The notes under the pieces are model-generated. The model was not told the DNA's origin. It was given only the letters and a program-made list of their open reading frames with translations, and made no database searches. Source: Rhodovulum sp. P5 (GTDB lineage Bacteria > Pseudomonadota > Alphaproteobacteria > Rhodobacterales > Rhodobacteraceae). Taken from it: DNA of 64,000 nucleotides. Shown one piece after another: positions 16,152 through 25,095 of the stretch. A program made the translations under genes and the position numbers. How positions within the stretch are numbered: position 1 is the stretch's first letter; each line of letters begins with the position of its first letter. Where the stretch lies: positions 62,001 to 126,000 of the forward strand of contig NZ_CP015039.1 of NCBI RefSeq assembly GCF_002079305.1, in the 5' to 3' direction.

Positions 16152-17294
16152 ATGGACGACGCCCTGCAACAGCGGATCACCGGCTTCGACGTCTGGCATT
16201 GCGCCCTGCCGGTAAGGGGGCAGCGCGTTCACGGCATCGGTGCGGTGGCCGGAACGGTCGAGGTCATCATTCTGCGTCTGACGGCCGAGGACGGGACCGA
16301 GGGGTATGGCGAGGCCTCGCCCTGGGTCGTCTTCACCGGCTCGCCCGAGGCCAGCCTGGCCGCGCTGAACCGCTATATCCGGCCCCATGTGCTGGGCCGC
16401 AAGGTGGCGGAGCGGGACGGGATCATGGCCGTGGCCCGACACGCGGTCGTGCATTGCACCGAGGCGAAAGCGGCGCTGGAAACCGCGCTCTGCGATCTTG
16501 CGGGGCGGCTGACCGGGCGGCCGGTCTGGGCGGTGCTGGGCGGGCAGGGGCCCGCGGCGATCCCGCTGTCTTGTTCCATCGCGTCCCCCGATTTCGGGGC
16601 GGACAAGGCGCTTCTTGCACGGCTATCAGAGGACGGCGTGCGCATCGTCAAGCTGAAGGCCGGCACACATGGCCCGGCCTTCGACCTGATGCGGATCGGC
16701 TTCATCCGGGAAACCTATCCCGGCATGGCGATCCGGGTGGACTACAATCAGGGCCTCGACCGTGACACCGCCCTGCGCGACGTGCCCGAGATCGCCCGCC
16801 TTGCCCCGGATTTCATCGAACAGCCCGTCGCGGCCGACGACTGGCAAACCATGGCAGAGTTGCGCGCGGCGCTGCCCGTTCCGCTGCTCGCCGACGAAAG
16901 CATCTTCGGCCCGGCGGACATGCGCCGCGCCATCGAGGCGGGGATTTGCGACGGCGTGTCCGTCAAGATCATGAAGGCCGGGGGCCTTGCCCGCGCGCAG
17001 GAGGTCGCAAGGCTGGCCGCCGATGCGGGCCTTCTGGCCTATGGCGGCGACATGTTCGAAACGGGGCTGGCCCATCTTGCCGGGGCGCACATGATCGCGG
17101 CGACGCCCGAGATCACCTTGGGCTGCGAATTCTACCAGGCGCGGTATTTCCTTGAAGACGACCTGCTCGCCGAGCCCTTCCCGATCGAGGACGGCAAGGT
17201 GATCGTGCCCGACGGCCCGGGTCTTGGCCTCGTGCCCGACATGGACAAGGTGATGCGCCACGCGGTGGCCGGGCCGGGGGTGCAAGCGGCATGA
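16152..17294 (+). CDS. Enolase-superfamily enzyme, MLE subgroup (racemase/cycloisomerase/dehydratase)
   Basis: A 380-residue protein with the capping domain followed by a TIM barrel. The KxK motif is Lys167-Leu-Lys169 on the second strand, metal ligands are Asp197 (VDYNQG), Glu223 (FIEQPV) and Asp248/Glu249 (LADES), and the opposite-face base is Lys272 in SVKIMKAGG. This is the muconate-lactonizing-enzyme pattern, which includes cycloisomerases, dipeptide epimerases, hydroxyproline-betaine epimerases and cis-3-hydroxyproline dehydratases. Amine oxidase genes nearby make an amino-acid or betaine substrate attractive. It starts one base after the preceding stop and overlaps the next gene by four bases. 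Confidence 0.85.
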   Translation: MDDALQQRITGFDVWHCALPVRGQRVHGIGAVAGTVEVIILRLTAEDGTEGYGEASPWVVFTGSPEASLAALNRYIRPHVLGRKVAERDGIMAVARHAVVHCTEAKAALETALCDLAGRLTGRPVWAVLGGQGPAAIPLSCSIASPDFGADKALLARLSEDGVRIVKLKAGTHGPAFDLMRIGFIRETYPGMAIRVDYNQGLDRDTALRDVPEIARLAPDFIEQPVAADDWQTMAELRAALPVPLLADESIFGPADMRRAIEAGICDGVSVKIMKAGGLARAQEVARLAADAGLLAYGGDMFETGLAHLAGAHMIAATPEITLGCEFYQARYFLEDDLLAEPFPIEDGKVIVPDGPGLGLVPDMDKVMRHAVAGPGVQAA

Positions 17295-18541
17295 GCGACC
17301 CGGCCAAGACGGTTGCCGTGATCGGCGCAGGCATCGTGGGCGTGGCGACCGCGATATGGTTGCAGCGGGCCGGGCACCGGGTGGTGTTGATTGACCGAAA
17401 AGGCCCGGCGGGCGGCGCGTCCTTCGGCAATGCCGGACTCTTGGCGTCCTCGTCGGTCGTTCCGGTGCCGGTGCCCGGTCTGGCGGCCAAGGCGCCGGGG
17501 ATGCTGTTCGACCCGATGAAGCCGCTGTTCCTGAAATGGGGCTACCTGCCGCGCTTGGCGCCGTGGCTTGCCCGGTATCTGTCCCACGCCAATGGGCCCG
17601 CCGTCCGGCGCCGGGCCGCGGCCCTGCACACGCTGATCGGCGACAGCCTTGCCGACCATCAGGCGCTGGCCGCCGGAACGCGGGCGGAGCGGTGGATCGT
17701 GCCGTCCGATTACGTGTTCCTTTATGGCAAGCGGCAGGATTATGAGTGCGACGCCTTCGGCTGGGGCATTCGACGGGAGCTTGGCATCGACTGGGAGGTG
17801 CTGGAGGGCGACGCGGTCCGGGCCTATGACCCGGCCATCGGCAAGGGCATCGGCTGTGCGGTGCGGTTGGGTGGCCACGGCCGGATCGCCGATCCCGGGC
17901 GTTATGTGGCGGACCTTGCCGCCCATGCCGAGGCGCAGGGCGCGCGGCTGATCATCGGTGAGGTGTCGGACATCGTGCGGAACGGGGGCCATGTCACCGG
18001 CATCCGCGTGGGTGGTGAGACGGTGCCCTGCGACGCCGCGGTGATCGCCACCGGCGCATGGTCTGGCCCGCTGGCCCGGCGCCTTGGGGTAAACGTGCCG
18101 CTGGAAACCGAGCGCGGCTATCACCTGGACCTGTGGGAACCCAGCGTGATGCCGCGGTCGGTTGTAATGATCGCGGCGGGCAAGTTTCTGGCCACCCCGA
18201 TGGCGGGGCGCCTGCGGCTGGCCGGCGTGGTGGAGTTCGGCGGGCTGGAGGCGCCGCCGTCGCGCGCGCCCTTCCGCCTGCTGGAGCGGCTGGTGCAAGA
18301 CGCGCTGCCGGGCCTGACATGGCAGCGGCGCGAGGAATGGATGGGCCACCGCCCCGCGATGGCCGATTCCCTTCCGGCAATCGGTCCGGTGCCGGGGCTG
18401 ACCGGGGCGTTCCTTGGCTTTGGCCATGACCATGTGGGTCTGACCGCGGGGGCCAAGACCGGCCGCATCCTTGCGCAGCTCGTCTCGGGCACGCCGCCCA
18501 ATATTGACCTTGCGCCCTTCGGCCCAACACGGTTTCAATGA
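17291..18541 (+). CDS. DadA-like FAD-dependent D-amino-acid dehydrogenase/oxidase
   Basis: A 416-residue flavoprotein of the DAO/DadA family. The N-terminal dinucleotide fold is [28 protein letters not shown], followed by GGASFGNAG as in DadA. A substrate domain follows, and the C-terminal FAD motif includes [22 protein letters not shown]. It probably oxidises a D-amino or imino acid and passes electrons to quinone. Its ATG overlaps the enolase-type gene's stop (ATGA), so the two steps are co-translated. An isomerase feeding a D-specific dehydrogenase is a sensible pathway order, but the substrate is inferred only. Confidence 0.88.
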   Translation: MSDPAKTVAVIGAGIVGVATAIWLQRAGHRVVLIDRKGPAGGASFGNAGLLASSSVVPVPVPGLAAKAPGMLFDPMKPLFLKWGYLPRLAPWLARYLSHANGPAVRRRAAALHTLIGDSLADHQALAAGTRAERWIVPSDYVFLYGKRQDYECDAFGWGIRRELGIDWEVLEGDAVRAYDPAIGKGIGCAVRLGGHGRIADPGRYVADLAAHAEAQGARLIIGEVSDIVRNGGHVTGIRVGGETVPCDAAVIATGAWSGPLARRLGVNVPLETERGYHLDLWEPSVMPRSVVMIAAGKFLATPMAGRLRLAGVVEFGGLEAPPSRAPFRLLERLVQDALPGLTWQRREEWMGHRPAMADSLPAIGPVPGLTGAFLGFGHDHVGLTAGAKTGRILAQLVSGTPPNIDLAPFGPTRFQ

Positions 18542-18582
18542 ATGGAAAACCGGATGACAAAGTCCAACACGGGAGAATTACG

Positions 18583-19557
18583 ATGAAGGCACTGAAGACG
18601 CTTCTGGCCACCACGGCGATGATCACCGCCGCCACCACTGCCATGGCCGAGAAATGGGATATGCCGATGGCCTATGCGGCGACCAACTTCCATTCCGAGG
18701 TCGGCGCGCATTTTGCCCAATGCGTGACCGAGGGCACCGGCGGCAAGCTGGAAATCGTCACCCATCCGTCGGGCTCTCTGTTCTCGGGGAATGAGATCAA
18801 GCGCGCGGTGCAGACCGGTCAGGCCAATATCGGCGAGCGCCTGCTGTCGGCCCACCAGAACGAGAACCCGCTTTACGGCGTGGACTCGATCCCGTTCCTT
18901 GTGTCGTCCTTTGACCAGCATGAAAAGCTTTGGGCGATTGCCGAACCCGCGGTGAGCGAAGTGCTGGCCGAGGACAACCTGCATTACCTCTATTCCGTGC
19001 CGTGGCCGCCGCAGGGCTTCTACTTCAACAAGGAGGTCAACTCCGTCGAGGACATGAAAGGCGTGAAATTCCGCTCCTACTCCACCGCGACCGCCCGGAT
19101 GGCGGAACTGACCGGGATGATCCCGGTGCAGGTGGAGGCCGCGGAACTGAGCCAGGCACTGGCCACCGGCGTTGCCGAAAGCTTCATCTCGTCGGGGGCC
19201 ACCGGCTATGACCGCAAGGTGTGGGAACATCTGAGCCATTTCTACGAGGTCGACGCCTGGCTGCCCCGCAACGCCGTCTTCGTGAACATGGGCGCGTGGA
19301 ACGGGCTGGACGATGAGACCAAGGCGGTGATGAACGACTGTGCCACGAAGGCCGCGGCCGAGGGGCTGGAACGGTCGAAGGACTACACCCAGTTCACCCT
19401 GAACGGCCTGAAGGAAGGCGGCATGACCGTGCAGCGCGCGGGCGATGCGCTGGTCGAGGACCTGAAGGCCATCGGCGCCACCATGACCGAGGAATGGCTG
19501 GATCAGGCCGGCGACACCGGCCGCGCCATCGTCGAGGAATACAAAGGCAGCATGTAA
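18583..19557 (+). CDS. dctP: TRAP transporter substrate-binding protein (DctP family)
   Basis: Periplasmic solute-binding component of 324 residues. The signal peptide MKALKTLLATTAMITAATTAMA is cleaved before EKWD. The family arginine/asparagine region is visible in KGVKFRSYSTATARMAELTG, and the helical spine in the C-terminal half. ATG 18583 is chosen for the GGGAGAATTACG site; an upstream ATG would break the signal sequence. It captures an organic acid or related solute for the DctQ-DctM permease encoded downstream. A strong hairpin follows the stop, which would favour excess expression of the binding protein. Confidence 0.92.
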   Translation: MKALKTLLATTAMITAATTAMAEKWDMPMAYAATNFHSEVGAHFAQCVTEGTGGKLEIVTHPSGSLFSGNEIKRAVQTGQANIGERLLSAHQNENPLYGVDSIPFLVSSFDQHEKLWAIAEPAVSEVLAEDNLHYLYSVPWPPQGFYFNKEVNSVEDMKGVKFRSYSTATARMAELTGMIPVQVEAAELSQALATGVAESFISSGATGYDRKVWEHLSHFYEVDAWLPRNAVFVNMGAWNGLDDETKAVMNDCATKAAAEGLERSKDYTQFTLNGLKEGGMTVQRAGDALVEDLKAIGATMTEEWLDQAGDTGRAIVEEYKGSM

Positions 19558-19568
19558 CGCGCTGCAGG

Positions 19569-19591
19569 CGGGCCGGGAATTTCCCGGCCCG
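19569..19591. terminator. Intercistronic hairpin after dctP
   Basis: Near-perfect inverted repeat: CGGGCCGGGAA, one-base centre, TTCCCGGCCCG. No T-run follows, so it is more likely a transcript-stabilising or attenuating hairpin between dctP and dctQ than a full terminator. Confidence 0.7.
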
Positions 19592-19668
19592 TTGTCCGTT
19601 CGGGCGGGGATACCGGGCCGGTGTCGGGGCTGTGCCCCGCAACCGGGACGACAACCAGAGGGCAGGAT

Positions 19669-20199
19669 ATGGCAGCGGCACGGGCGCTCAGGCGCATACT
19701 GGATTTTCTATATCTGCTGGGCGGGGTCATCGCCTCGTTCTTCCTGATCGCGATCCTTGTGATCATCGTGCTGCAAATGCTGGCCCGCTGGACCGGGCAG
19801 ACCTTTCCCGGCGCGACCGACTATGCGGGCTATTGCATGGCGTCGGCGTCCTTCTTCGCCTTTGCCTATGCGCTGAACCACGGCGCCCATATCCGCGTCT
19901 CGCTGTTCCTGACGGCCTTGGGGGAGCGGCGCCGCTGGGGGGAGTTTTGGTGTTTCGGCATCGGGGCGGTCATCACGACCTATTTTGCCCGCTATGCGAT
20001 CAAGGGCACCTACTGGTCCTACAAGCTTGATGACATCAGCCAGGGGCTCGACAAGACGCCGATCTGGATCCCGCAGATCGCGATGTCGGTCGGTACGGTT
20101 CTTCTTGCGATCTGTTTCTGGGATCACCTGATCCGCCTGATCTTTACCGGCGATCACGGCATCCGCCGCGATCTGGTCGACCAGAGCCATGCCGAATAG
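19669..20199 (+). CDS. dctQ: TRAP transporter small permease (DctQ family)
   Basis: A 176-residue membrane protein with four predicted helices: YLLGGVIASFFLIAILVIIVLQ, a second around ATDYAGYCMASASFFAFAYAL with the conserved HGAHIRVSLFL, and two C-terminal segments. It partners DctM in the Na+-driven TRAP importer. ATG 19669 is preceded by GAGGGCAGGAT; a longer frame from 19621 has no site. Its last 11 bases overlap the SnoaL-like gene, which interrupts the usual Q-M adjacency. Confidence 0.9.
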   Translation: MAAARALRRILDFLYLLGGVIASFFLIAILVIIVLQMLARWTGQTFPGATDYAGYCMASASFFAFAYALNHGAHIRVSLFLTALGERRRWGEFWCFGIGAVITTYFARYAIKGTYWSYKLDDISQGLDKTPIWIPQIAMSVGTVLLAICFWDHLIRLIFTGDHGIRRDLVDQSHAE

Positions 20200-20611
20200 C
20201 CCGCGCAAAGCCCGCCTTTCCCTGTTCCTCGACCGGGTCTGGTCCGGGGGCGATGCGTCCGCCGTCGACGAATTCGTCGCCGAGAGCTACACGATTCACA
20301 ACGATCCCGGCGATCCGTGGGAAGGGCAGACGCTGACCCGCGCCGGGTTCAGGGACCGGCTTGTGCAGTCCCGCGCCGCCGCGCCCGATCAGACCTTCAC
20401 GCCGTTGCGGATGATCGAGGAAGGCGACAGCATTGCCGTTCTCTGGGACTGGGCCGGGACCCATCTGGGCGACCTGCCGGGCGTCCCTGCCACGGGCCGC
20501 CCGATCCGCATGACCGGCGCGACGGTCTATGATTTCGACGCCGAGGATCGCCTGACCGGTCATTGGCAGATCGCCGACCGGCTGGGCGTCTATCGCCAGA
20601 TCACTGCTTGA
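20189..20611 (+). CDS. SnoaL-like (NTF2 fold) ester-cyclase family protein
   Basis: A 140-residue protein of the SnoaL-like/NTF2 alpha+beta barrel type: DRVWSGGDASAVDEFVAESYTIHN, GFRDRLVQSRAAAPDQTFTPLRMIEEGDSIAVLWDWAGTHLGDLPGVPATGRPI and the ending DRLTGHWQIADRLGVYRQI. These proteins usually bind or isomerise small cyclic or polyketide-like molecules. Placed between dctQ and dctM and overlapping dctQ, it is co-expressed with the transporter, so it may act on the imported compound. Exact reaction unknown. Confidence 0.8.
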   Translation: MPNSPRKARLSLFLDRVWSGGDASAVDEFVAESYTIHNDPGDPWEGQTLTRAGFRDRLVQSRAAAPDQTFTPLRMIEEGDSIAVLWDWAGTHLGDLPGVPATGRPIRMTGATVYDFDAEDRLTGHWQIADRLGVYRQITA

Positions 20612-20627
20612 GAAAGGGACCCGACAC

Positions 20628-21941
20628 ATGGAACAACTCGCCCCCATCGCGATCTTCCTGTTCGTTTTGTTCCTGCTGCTGGGGTCCGGCGTCTGGGTCG
20701 GGCTGGCCCTGATGGGCGTGGCCTATGTGGGGATGGAGCTTTTCACCACCCGCCCGGCGGGCGACGCGATGATCACCAAGATATGGTCCTCCTCCTCCTC
20801 ATGGACATTGACGGCGCTGCCCCTGTTCATCTGGATGGGGGAAATCCTCTATCGCACCCGATTATCGGAGGACATGTTCAAGGGGCTCAGCCCCTGGATG
20901 GCGCGGCTGCCCGGCGGGTTGATCCACACCAATATCGTCGGCTGCACGGTATTCGCGGCGGTCTCGGGCTCGTCCGCGGCGACGCTGACCACGGTGGGCA
21001 AGATGTCGATCCCGGAACTGCGCCGAAGGGACTATCCCGAGAACATGGTCATCGGTACGCTGGCAGGGGCGGCGACGCTGGGGCTGATGATCCCGCCCTC
21101 GCTGACGCTGATCGTCTATGGCGTGACGATCAACGAGTCGATCACCAAGCTGTTCATGGCGGGGGTTCTGCCCGGTCTGGTGCTGGCGGGGATGTTCATG
21201 GCCTATGTCGCCATCACGTCTTTCGTGTCGCGGTCGTTCAACCCGCAGCCCGAACCGCCGATGACGATGCTGGAGCGGGTCAAGAACTCCCGCTTCCTGA
21301 TCCCGGTGATCTGCCTGATCCTCGTGGTGATCGGGTCGATGTATATGGGATACGCCACCGCGACGGAGGCCGCGGCCTTCGGCGTGATCGGCGCGCTGGT
21401 GCTGGCCGCGACCCAAGGGTCGCTGACCTTCGGCACCTTTACCGAAAGCCTGATGGGCGCGGTGCGGACCTCTGCCATGATCGCGCTGATCCTGTCGGGC
21501 GCAGCGTTCCTGTCTCTGTCGATGGGGTTCACCGGGCTGCCGCGGGGGCTGGCCGACCTGATCGCAAGCTGGGATCTGTCGACATTCCAGCTTCTGATGG
21601 CGCTTCTGGTTTTCTACATCGTGCTGGGCATGTTCCTTGACGGGATTTCCTCGGTCGTGCTGACCATGGCGGTGGTGGAGCCGATGATCCGGCAGGCGGG
21701 CATCGACATCATCTGGTTCGGCATCTTCATCGTGGTGGTGGTCGAGATGGCGCAGATCACGCCGCCCATCGGGTTCAACCTGTTCGTGCTGCAGGGGATG
21801 ACGGGGCACGAGATGACGTTCATCGCCAAGGCCGCGATCCCGATGTTCCTGATCATGGTGGTGATGGTGTTTGTCCTGATCGCCTTTCCGGAGCTTGCCA
21901 CATGGCTGCCGGAAAATATCCGGCAAAGGGCCGGAGGCTGA
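20628..21941 (+). CDS. dctM: TRAP transporter large permease (DctM family)
   Basis: A 437-residue membrane protein with about 12 helices, the transporting subunit of the TRAP system. Family motifs include GSSAATLTTVGKMSIPEL, LGLMIPPSLTLIVYGV and the later GMFLDGISSVVLTMAVVEPMI and MAQITPPIGFNLFVLQGMT. ATG 20628 lies behind GAGAAAGGGA. It belongs to the same operon as dctP, dctQ and the SnoaL-like gene. Confidence 0.93.
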   Translation: MEQLAPIAIFLFVLFLLLGSGVWVGLALMGVAYVGMELFTTRPAGDAMITKIWSSSSSWTLTALPLFIWMGEILYRTRLSEDMFKGLSPWMARLPGGLIHTNIVGCTVFAAVSGSSAATLTTVGKMSIPELRRRDYPENMVIGTLAGAATLGLMIPPSLTLIVYGVTINESITKLFMAGVLPGLVLAGMFMAYVAITSFVSRSFNPQPEPPMTMLERVKNSRFLIPVICLILVVIGSMYMGYATATEAAAFGVIGALVLAATQGSLTFGTFTESLMGAVRTSAMIALILSGAAFLSLSMGFTGLPRGLADLIASWDLSTFQLLMALLVFYIVLGMFLDGISSVVLTMAVVEPMIRQAGIDIIWFGIFIVVVVEMAQITPPIGFNLFVLQGMTGHEMTFIAKAAIPMFLIMVVMVFVLIAFPELATWLPENIRQRAGG

Positions 21942-21950
21942 TCCGCACCG

Positions 21951-22697
21951 ATGGCGCCCGATGTCGTCCCGGGGCTGCTGCCGTCGCTTTGGCTGGTGGC
22001 GCCGATCCTGCTGATCGTGTTTGCCGGGGCCATCGTGCAGTTCGGCCTTGGCCTCGGCTTCGGGCTGGTGGCCGCGCCGCTTCTGGCGCTGCTTGATCCG
22101 GGTTTCGTGCCGGTGCCGACCCTGCTGATCGGTCTGGCGACGTCGTCACTGGCCGCGTGGCGCGAACGCAGCGCCATCGTCTGGCCAGAGGTCTGGACCG
22201 GCACCGCCGGGCGCGCCGTGGGGGTGGCTTTGGCCGCGCTGCTGCTGGTCCGGCTGCCGGACCGGGAAACCTTCGGGCTGGTGTTCGGTGCGATGACCGG
22301 GCTTGCCGTTGCGTTGTCGCTGGCGGGGCTACGGCTTCGGTTCAGCCGTCCGCGTCTTGTGGGCACATCGTTGGTGTCGGGCATCATGGGCACGATCACC
22401 TCGGTCGGGGCGCCGCCGATGGCCATGATCTATCAGGACCGGCCGGGGGCCGAAGCGCGGCCCACCCTGTCGGCGTTTTTTGCCTTGGGCTGTGTCCTGT
22501 CGTTGACGGGGCTGTTCTGGGCGGGGTGGTTCCGCCTGCATGATCTGGCCCTTGCCGCATTGATGGTGCCCGGCATGCTGGCGGGCTTCGCGGTGTCCGC
22601 GCGTCTCAGGGGCCGGTTCGACCGCCGCTATCGCCCCGCGCTGCTGACGGTCAGCGGCCTGGCGGCGCTGATGCTGATCGTCCGGGGCCTGGCGTGA
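21951..22697 (+). CDS. TauE/SafE-family membrane transporter
   Basis: A 248-residue protein with seven to eight hydrophobic segments and the TauE/SafE/YfcA pattern: an early GAIVQFGLGLGFGLVAAPLLALL repeat and a second half containing SLVSGIMGTITSVGAPPMAMIYQ. The family exports sulfite, sulfoacetate or organic anions. It lies 9 bp after dctM and overlaps the next gene by GTGA, so it belongs to the same unit. An exporter next to an importer may relieve a toxic by-product such as sulfite, but the substrate is not shown. Confidence 0.82.
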   Translation: MAPDVVPGLLPSLWLVAPILLIVFAGAIVQFGLGLGFGLVAAPLLALLDPGFVPVPTLLIGLATSSLAAWRERSAIVWPEVWTGTAGRAVGVALAALLLVRLPDRETFGLVFGAMTGLAVALSLAGLRLRFSRPRLVGTSLVSGIMGTITSVGAPPMAMIYQDRPGAEARPTLSAFFALGCVLSLTGLFWAGWFRLHDLALAALMVPGMLAGFAVSARLRGRFDRRYRPALLTVSGLAALMLIVRGLA

Positions 22698-23623
22698 TGG
22701 GGCCGGGCTCGGTTCTGATCGCGGCCGGGCGCTATGGCCGTATTCTGCTTGTGGCCGGATTGGGGGCGGGTTTTCTGCTGCCGGGCGTGGCTGGCGCCAT
22801 GCGTCCGTGGCTGCCCGCCCTGATCGCGGCGCTGATGTTTCTGGCAGCCCTTCGCATCGGGCCGCGTCAGGCCATCGGCGCGCTGCGGGACCTGCCCTCG
22901 GTTCTGGGGGTGGTCGCGGTCTATCAACTGGCGGTTCCGCTTGCGCTGGCGGCCGGCTTCGGGCTTGCCGGGCTGGGGGGCAGCCCGGCGGCGCTGGCGG
23001 TGATCCTGATGGCCTCGGCCCCGCCGATTGCGGGCAGCCCGAACCTGACGGTGCTCAGCGGCGGCGATCCGGCCCCGGCGCTGCGCCTTCTGGTCGTGGC
23101 GACGGCCTGCCTGCCGGTCACGGTCTTGCCGGTGTTCTTCGTGGCCGAGGGGCTTGGCGGGGCCGGTCCCGTTCTTGCGGCGGCCGGGCGGCTATTGGGG
23201 GTGATCGCATTGGCGGGCGGGGCGGCCTTTCTGATCCGCGGAATCGTCTGGCGGGCGCCCGCGCCGCGATCGATCGCCATGCTGGATGGTCTGTCGGCGC
23301 TTGCCATGGTGGTCGTGGTGGTTGGCCTGATGGCCAAGGCCGGGCCGACCCTGCTTGAGAGCCCCTTGGCGTTCCTGGCGTGGCTGACGCTGGCGCTTGC
23401 GGCCAATCTCGGGGCGCAGGTCGTGGCCTTCCTTTGGTTGGGGCGAACGCGACTGCGACCGCAGCGGACGGGGCTGGCGATCTCTGCCGGGAACCGCAAC
23501 ATCGCGCTGTTCCTCGTGGCCCTGCCGGCAGAGGTGACGGGGCCCATCCTGCTGTTCATCGGCTGCTATCAGATCCCGATGTACCTGACGCCCATCCTGA
23601 TGGGGCGATTGTACCGGGGGTGA
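22694..23623 (+). CDS. BASS-like (bile acid:Na+ symporter fold) membrane protein
   Basis: A 309-residue protein with about ten hydrophobic helices. SAPPIAGSPNLTVLSGGDP and AISAGNRNIALFLVALP resemble the two cross-over motifs of the bile acid:sodium symporter superfamily, which also carries organic acids. It starts at GTG 22694 (overlapping the previous stop) or ATG 22697. It is the last intact gene before the Mu-like element, 200 bp before that element's left flank. The gap 23624-23818 shows no gene. Confidence 0.7.
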   Translation: MMGPGSVLIAAGRYGRILLVAGLGAGFLLPGVAGAMRPWLPALIAALMFLAALRIGPRQAIGALRDLPSVLGVVAVYQLAVPLALAAGFGLAGLGGSPAALAVILMASAPPIAGSPNLTVLSGGDPAPALRLLVVATACLPVTVLPVFFVAEGLGGAGPVLAAAGRLLGVIALAGGAAFLIRGIVWRAPAPRSIAMLDGLSALAMVVVVVGLMAKAGPTLLESPLAFLAWLTLALAANLGAQVVAFLWLGRTRLRPQRTGLAISAGNRNIALFLVALPAEVTGPILLFIGCYQIPMYLTPILMGRLYRG

Positions 23624-23818
23624 AAGGTTCGTTGCGCAAGAAAGAACCCGCGCCAGCGCTTGTATGGGGCGGCGCGGTATGAGGAGGGGCGGGACCGACC
23701 CTGGGAGGGCGCGGCGACCCGCTTGTGTGATGCGCTTTATCCCAAAAGCCCGAATGACGTGCATGCGGCGCAAGACATCGCCATGCGCCCTCCCGCCCCA
23801 AGGGTCGGGCGCGACCCG

Positions 23819-23823
23819 GGCTG
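23819..23823. repeat. Possible 5-bp target duplication (left copy, GGCTG)
   Basis: GGCTG immediately precedes TG at 23824, and the same five bases follow CA at 33115. Mu-type transposition makes 5-bp duplications next to TG...CA ends. The match is exact but short. Confidence 0.6.
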
Positions 23824-23827
23824 TGTT

Positions 23828-23879
23828 ATACCAGAGGCGTCGGCGTCTGACTCATACCAGAGGCGTCGGCGTCTGACTC
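23828..23879. repeat. 26-bp tandem duplication at the IS630 left end
   Basis: Two perfect copies of a 26-bp unit starting ATACCAGAGGCG (23828-23853 and 23854-23879). Each contains the IS terminal sequence, so the outer boundary of the insertion sequence is ambiguous by one unit. Confidence 0.9.
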
Positions 23880-25022
23880 ATTCGGGATTTCTGGGATTCC
23901 CGGCGCGCCGGCGATCTGATTCCATGGTTGGCAAAGGAGTTTCCGATGCCTGCCAGAGTTTCCCTTCGCACTGATTTCACCGCCGAAGATCTGCGCAAGC
24001 TCGCGGCGAAGAGTTCCGATGCCAACCAGAGCCGGCGGCTTCTGTCGCTTGCAGCGGTGCGCGATGGCATGCGCCGTGGCGATGCTGCGCGGATCGGCGG
24101 GATGGATCGGCAGACTTTGCGGGATTGGGTCCACCGTTTCAATGCGGAGGGCCCGGACGGGCTGGTCGACCGTAAGTCGCCCGGGCCAAGGCGGCGTCTG
24201 AGCGCCGAACAACTGGACGAGCTGGAAAGGATCGTGGAGGCCGGCCCCGATTTCGAGAAAGACGGCGTCGTGCGCTGGCGTCGGGTCGATCTGCAACGCG
24301 TCATCAAGGAGCGGTTCGACGTGGATTATCATGTGCGCCATGTCGGTCAGATCCTTCATGATCTGGGGTTTTCGCATGTCAGCACACGCCCTCAGCACCC
24401 CGAACAGGATGCGGATGTCATCGAAGCGTTCAAAAAAACTTCTCCGAGAAGGTCGAGGAGACGCTGAAAGACGTCGCCCCGGGAACGCCTGTCGAGATCT
24501 GGTTCCAAGATGAAATGCGGCTCGGGCAGAAGAACAGCCGTGTCCGGCAATGGGCGCGCAAGGGCACCCGCCCGCGTCAGCCCGCCGACCTGCGCTACCA
24601 GAACGCCTACCTCTTCGGCGCGATCTGCCCGGCCCGCGGCACCGGCGCCGCGATCATGATGCCGACGGCCGATACCGAGGCGATGCAGGCGCATCTGGAC
24701 GAAATCGCCATGGCGGTGGCACCGGGTGCACACGCCGTCATCCTCATGGATCAGGCCGGCTGGCACATAACCGGCGCGCTGACCCTCCCCGAAAATCTGT
24801 CGCTTCTCTTTCTTCCGCCAAAGTCGCCCGAACTGAACCCGGTCGAGAATATCTGGCAGTATCTCCGCCAGACCTGGCTCGCCAACCGCGTCTTCGACAC
24901 GTACGACGCGATCCTCGATGCAGGGTGCCAAGCCTGGAACAACCTGATCGCCCTCCCGGACGTCATCACGTCAATCGGAACAAGAGGTTGGGCAAAAGTG
25001 GGTCAATGAAAGGAGCCCTTGG
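23831..25022 (+). mobile_element. IS630-family insertion sequence
   Basis: A 1.19 kb insertion sequence flanked by TA (23829-23830 and 25023-25024), the IS630/Tc1-mariner target. The ends form imperfect inverted repeats: left CCAGAGGCG..., right ...GAGCCCTTGG, with 16 of 27 positions matching including TA. It carries one transposase in two frames. It is inserted in the left terminal region of the Mu-like element, so it arrived after that element and may have impaired its left end. Confidence 0.88.
23946..25009 (+). CDS. IS630 transposase, two frames joined by -1 frameshift
   Basis: The first frame (23946-24467) holds the HTH domain (QSRRLLSLAAVRDGMRRGDAA, then RDWVHRFNAEGPDGL). The second (to 25009) holds the DDE catalytic domain: EIWFQDEMRLGQ (first Asp), HAVILMDQAGWH (second Asp) and FLPPKSPELNPVENIW (Glu). 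A run of seven A at 24432-24438 is the natural -1 slip site; after slipping, the product continues KKNFSEKVEETL. ATG 23946 has the site AAAGGAG. This frameshift arrangement is usual in some IS630 members, so the gene is probably functional rather than broken. Confidence 0.88.
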
Positions 25023-25030
25023 TATTAGTG

Positions 25031-25048
25031 TTCATCTGCTTTGATACC
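25031..25048 (-). repeat. MuA-type terminal site, left end
   Basis: On the minus strand this reads GGTATCAAAGCAGATGAA, matching 15 of 18 bases of the right-end site at 33025-33042 in inverted orientation. It lies just inside the IS630 insertion. Next to it (25051-25091) are CCGG-centred repeats spaced about 10 bp. Confidence 0.65.
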
Positions 25049-25095
25049 CCGTTTCACCGGAAGTGACCGGGAGTTTCCGGAGTATTCCGGATGGC

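Noticed and set aside
13208..16180. A 990-residue open frame on the minus strand across the attR region, racemase and ThDP genes
   Set aside because: Only its last about 63 codons coincide with a supported small gene; the rest is antisense to strongly conserved genes in this GC-rich DNA.
24465..24515. IS630 transposase as a broken pseudogene
   Set aside because: The break is at a seven-A slip site and the -1 frame restores a complete transposase, so programmed frameshifting is the better explanation.
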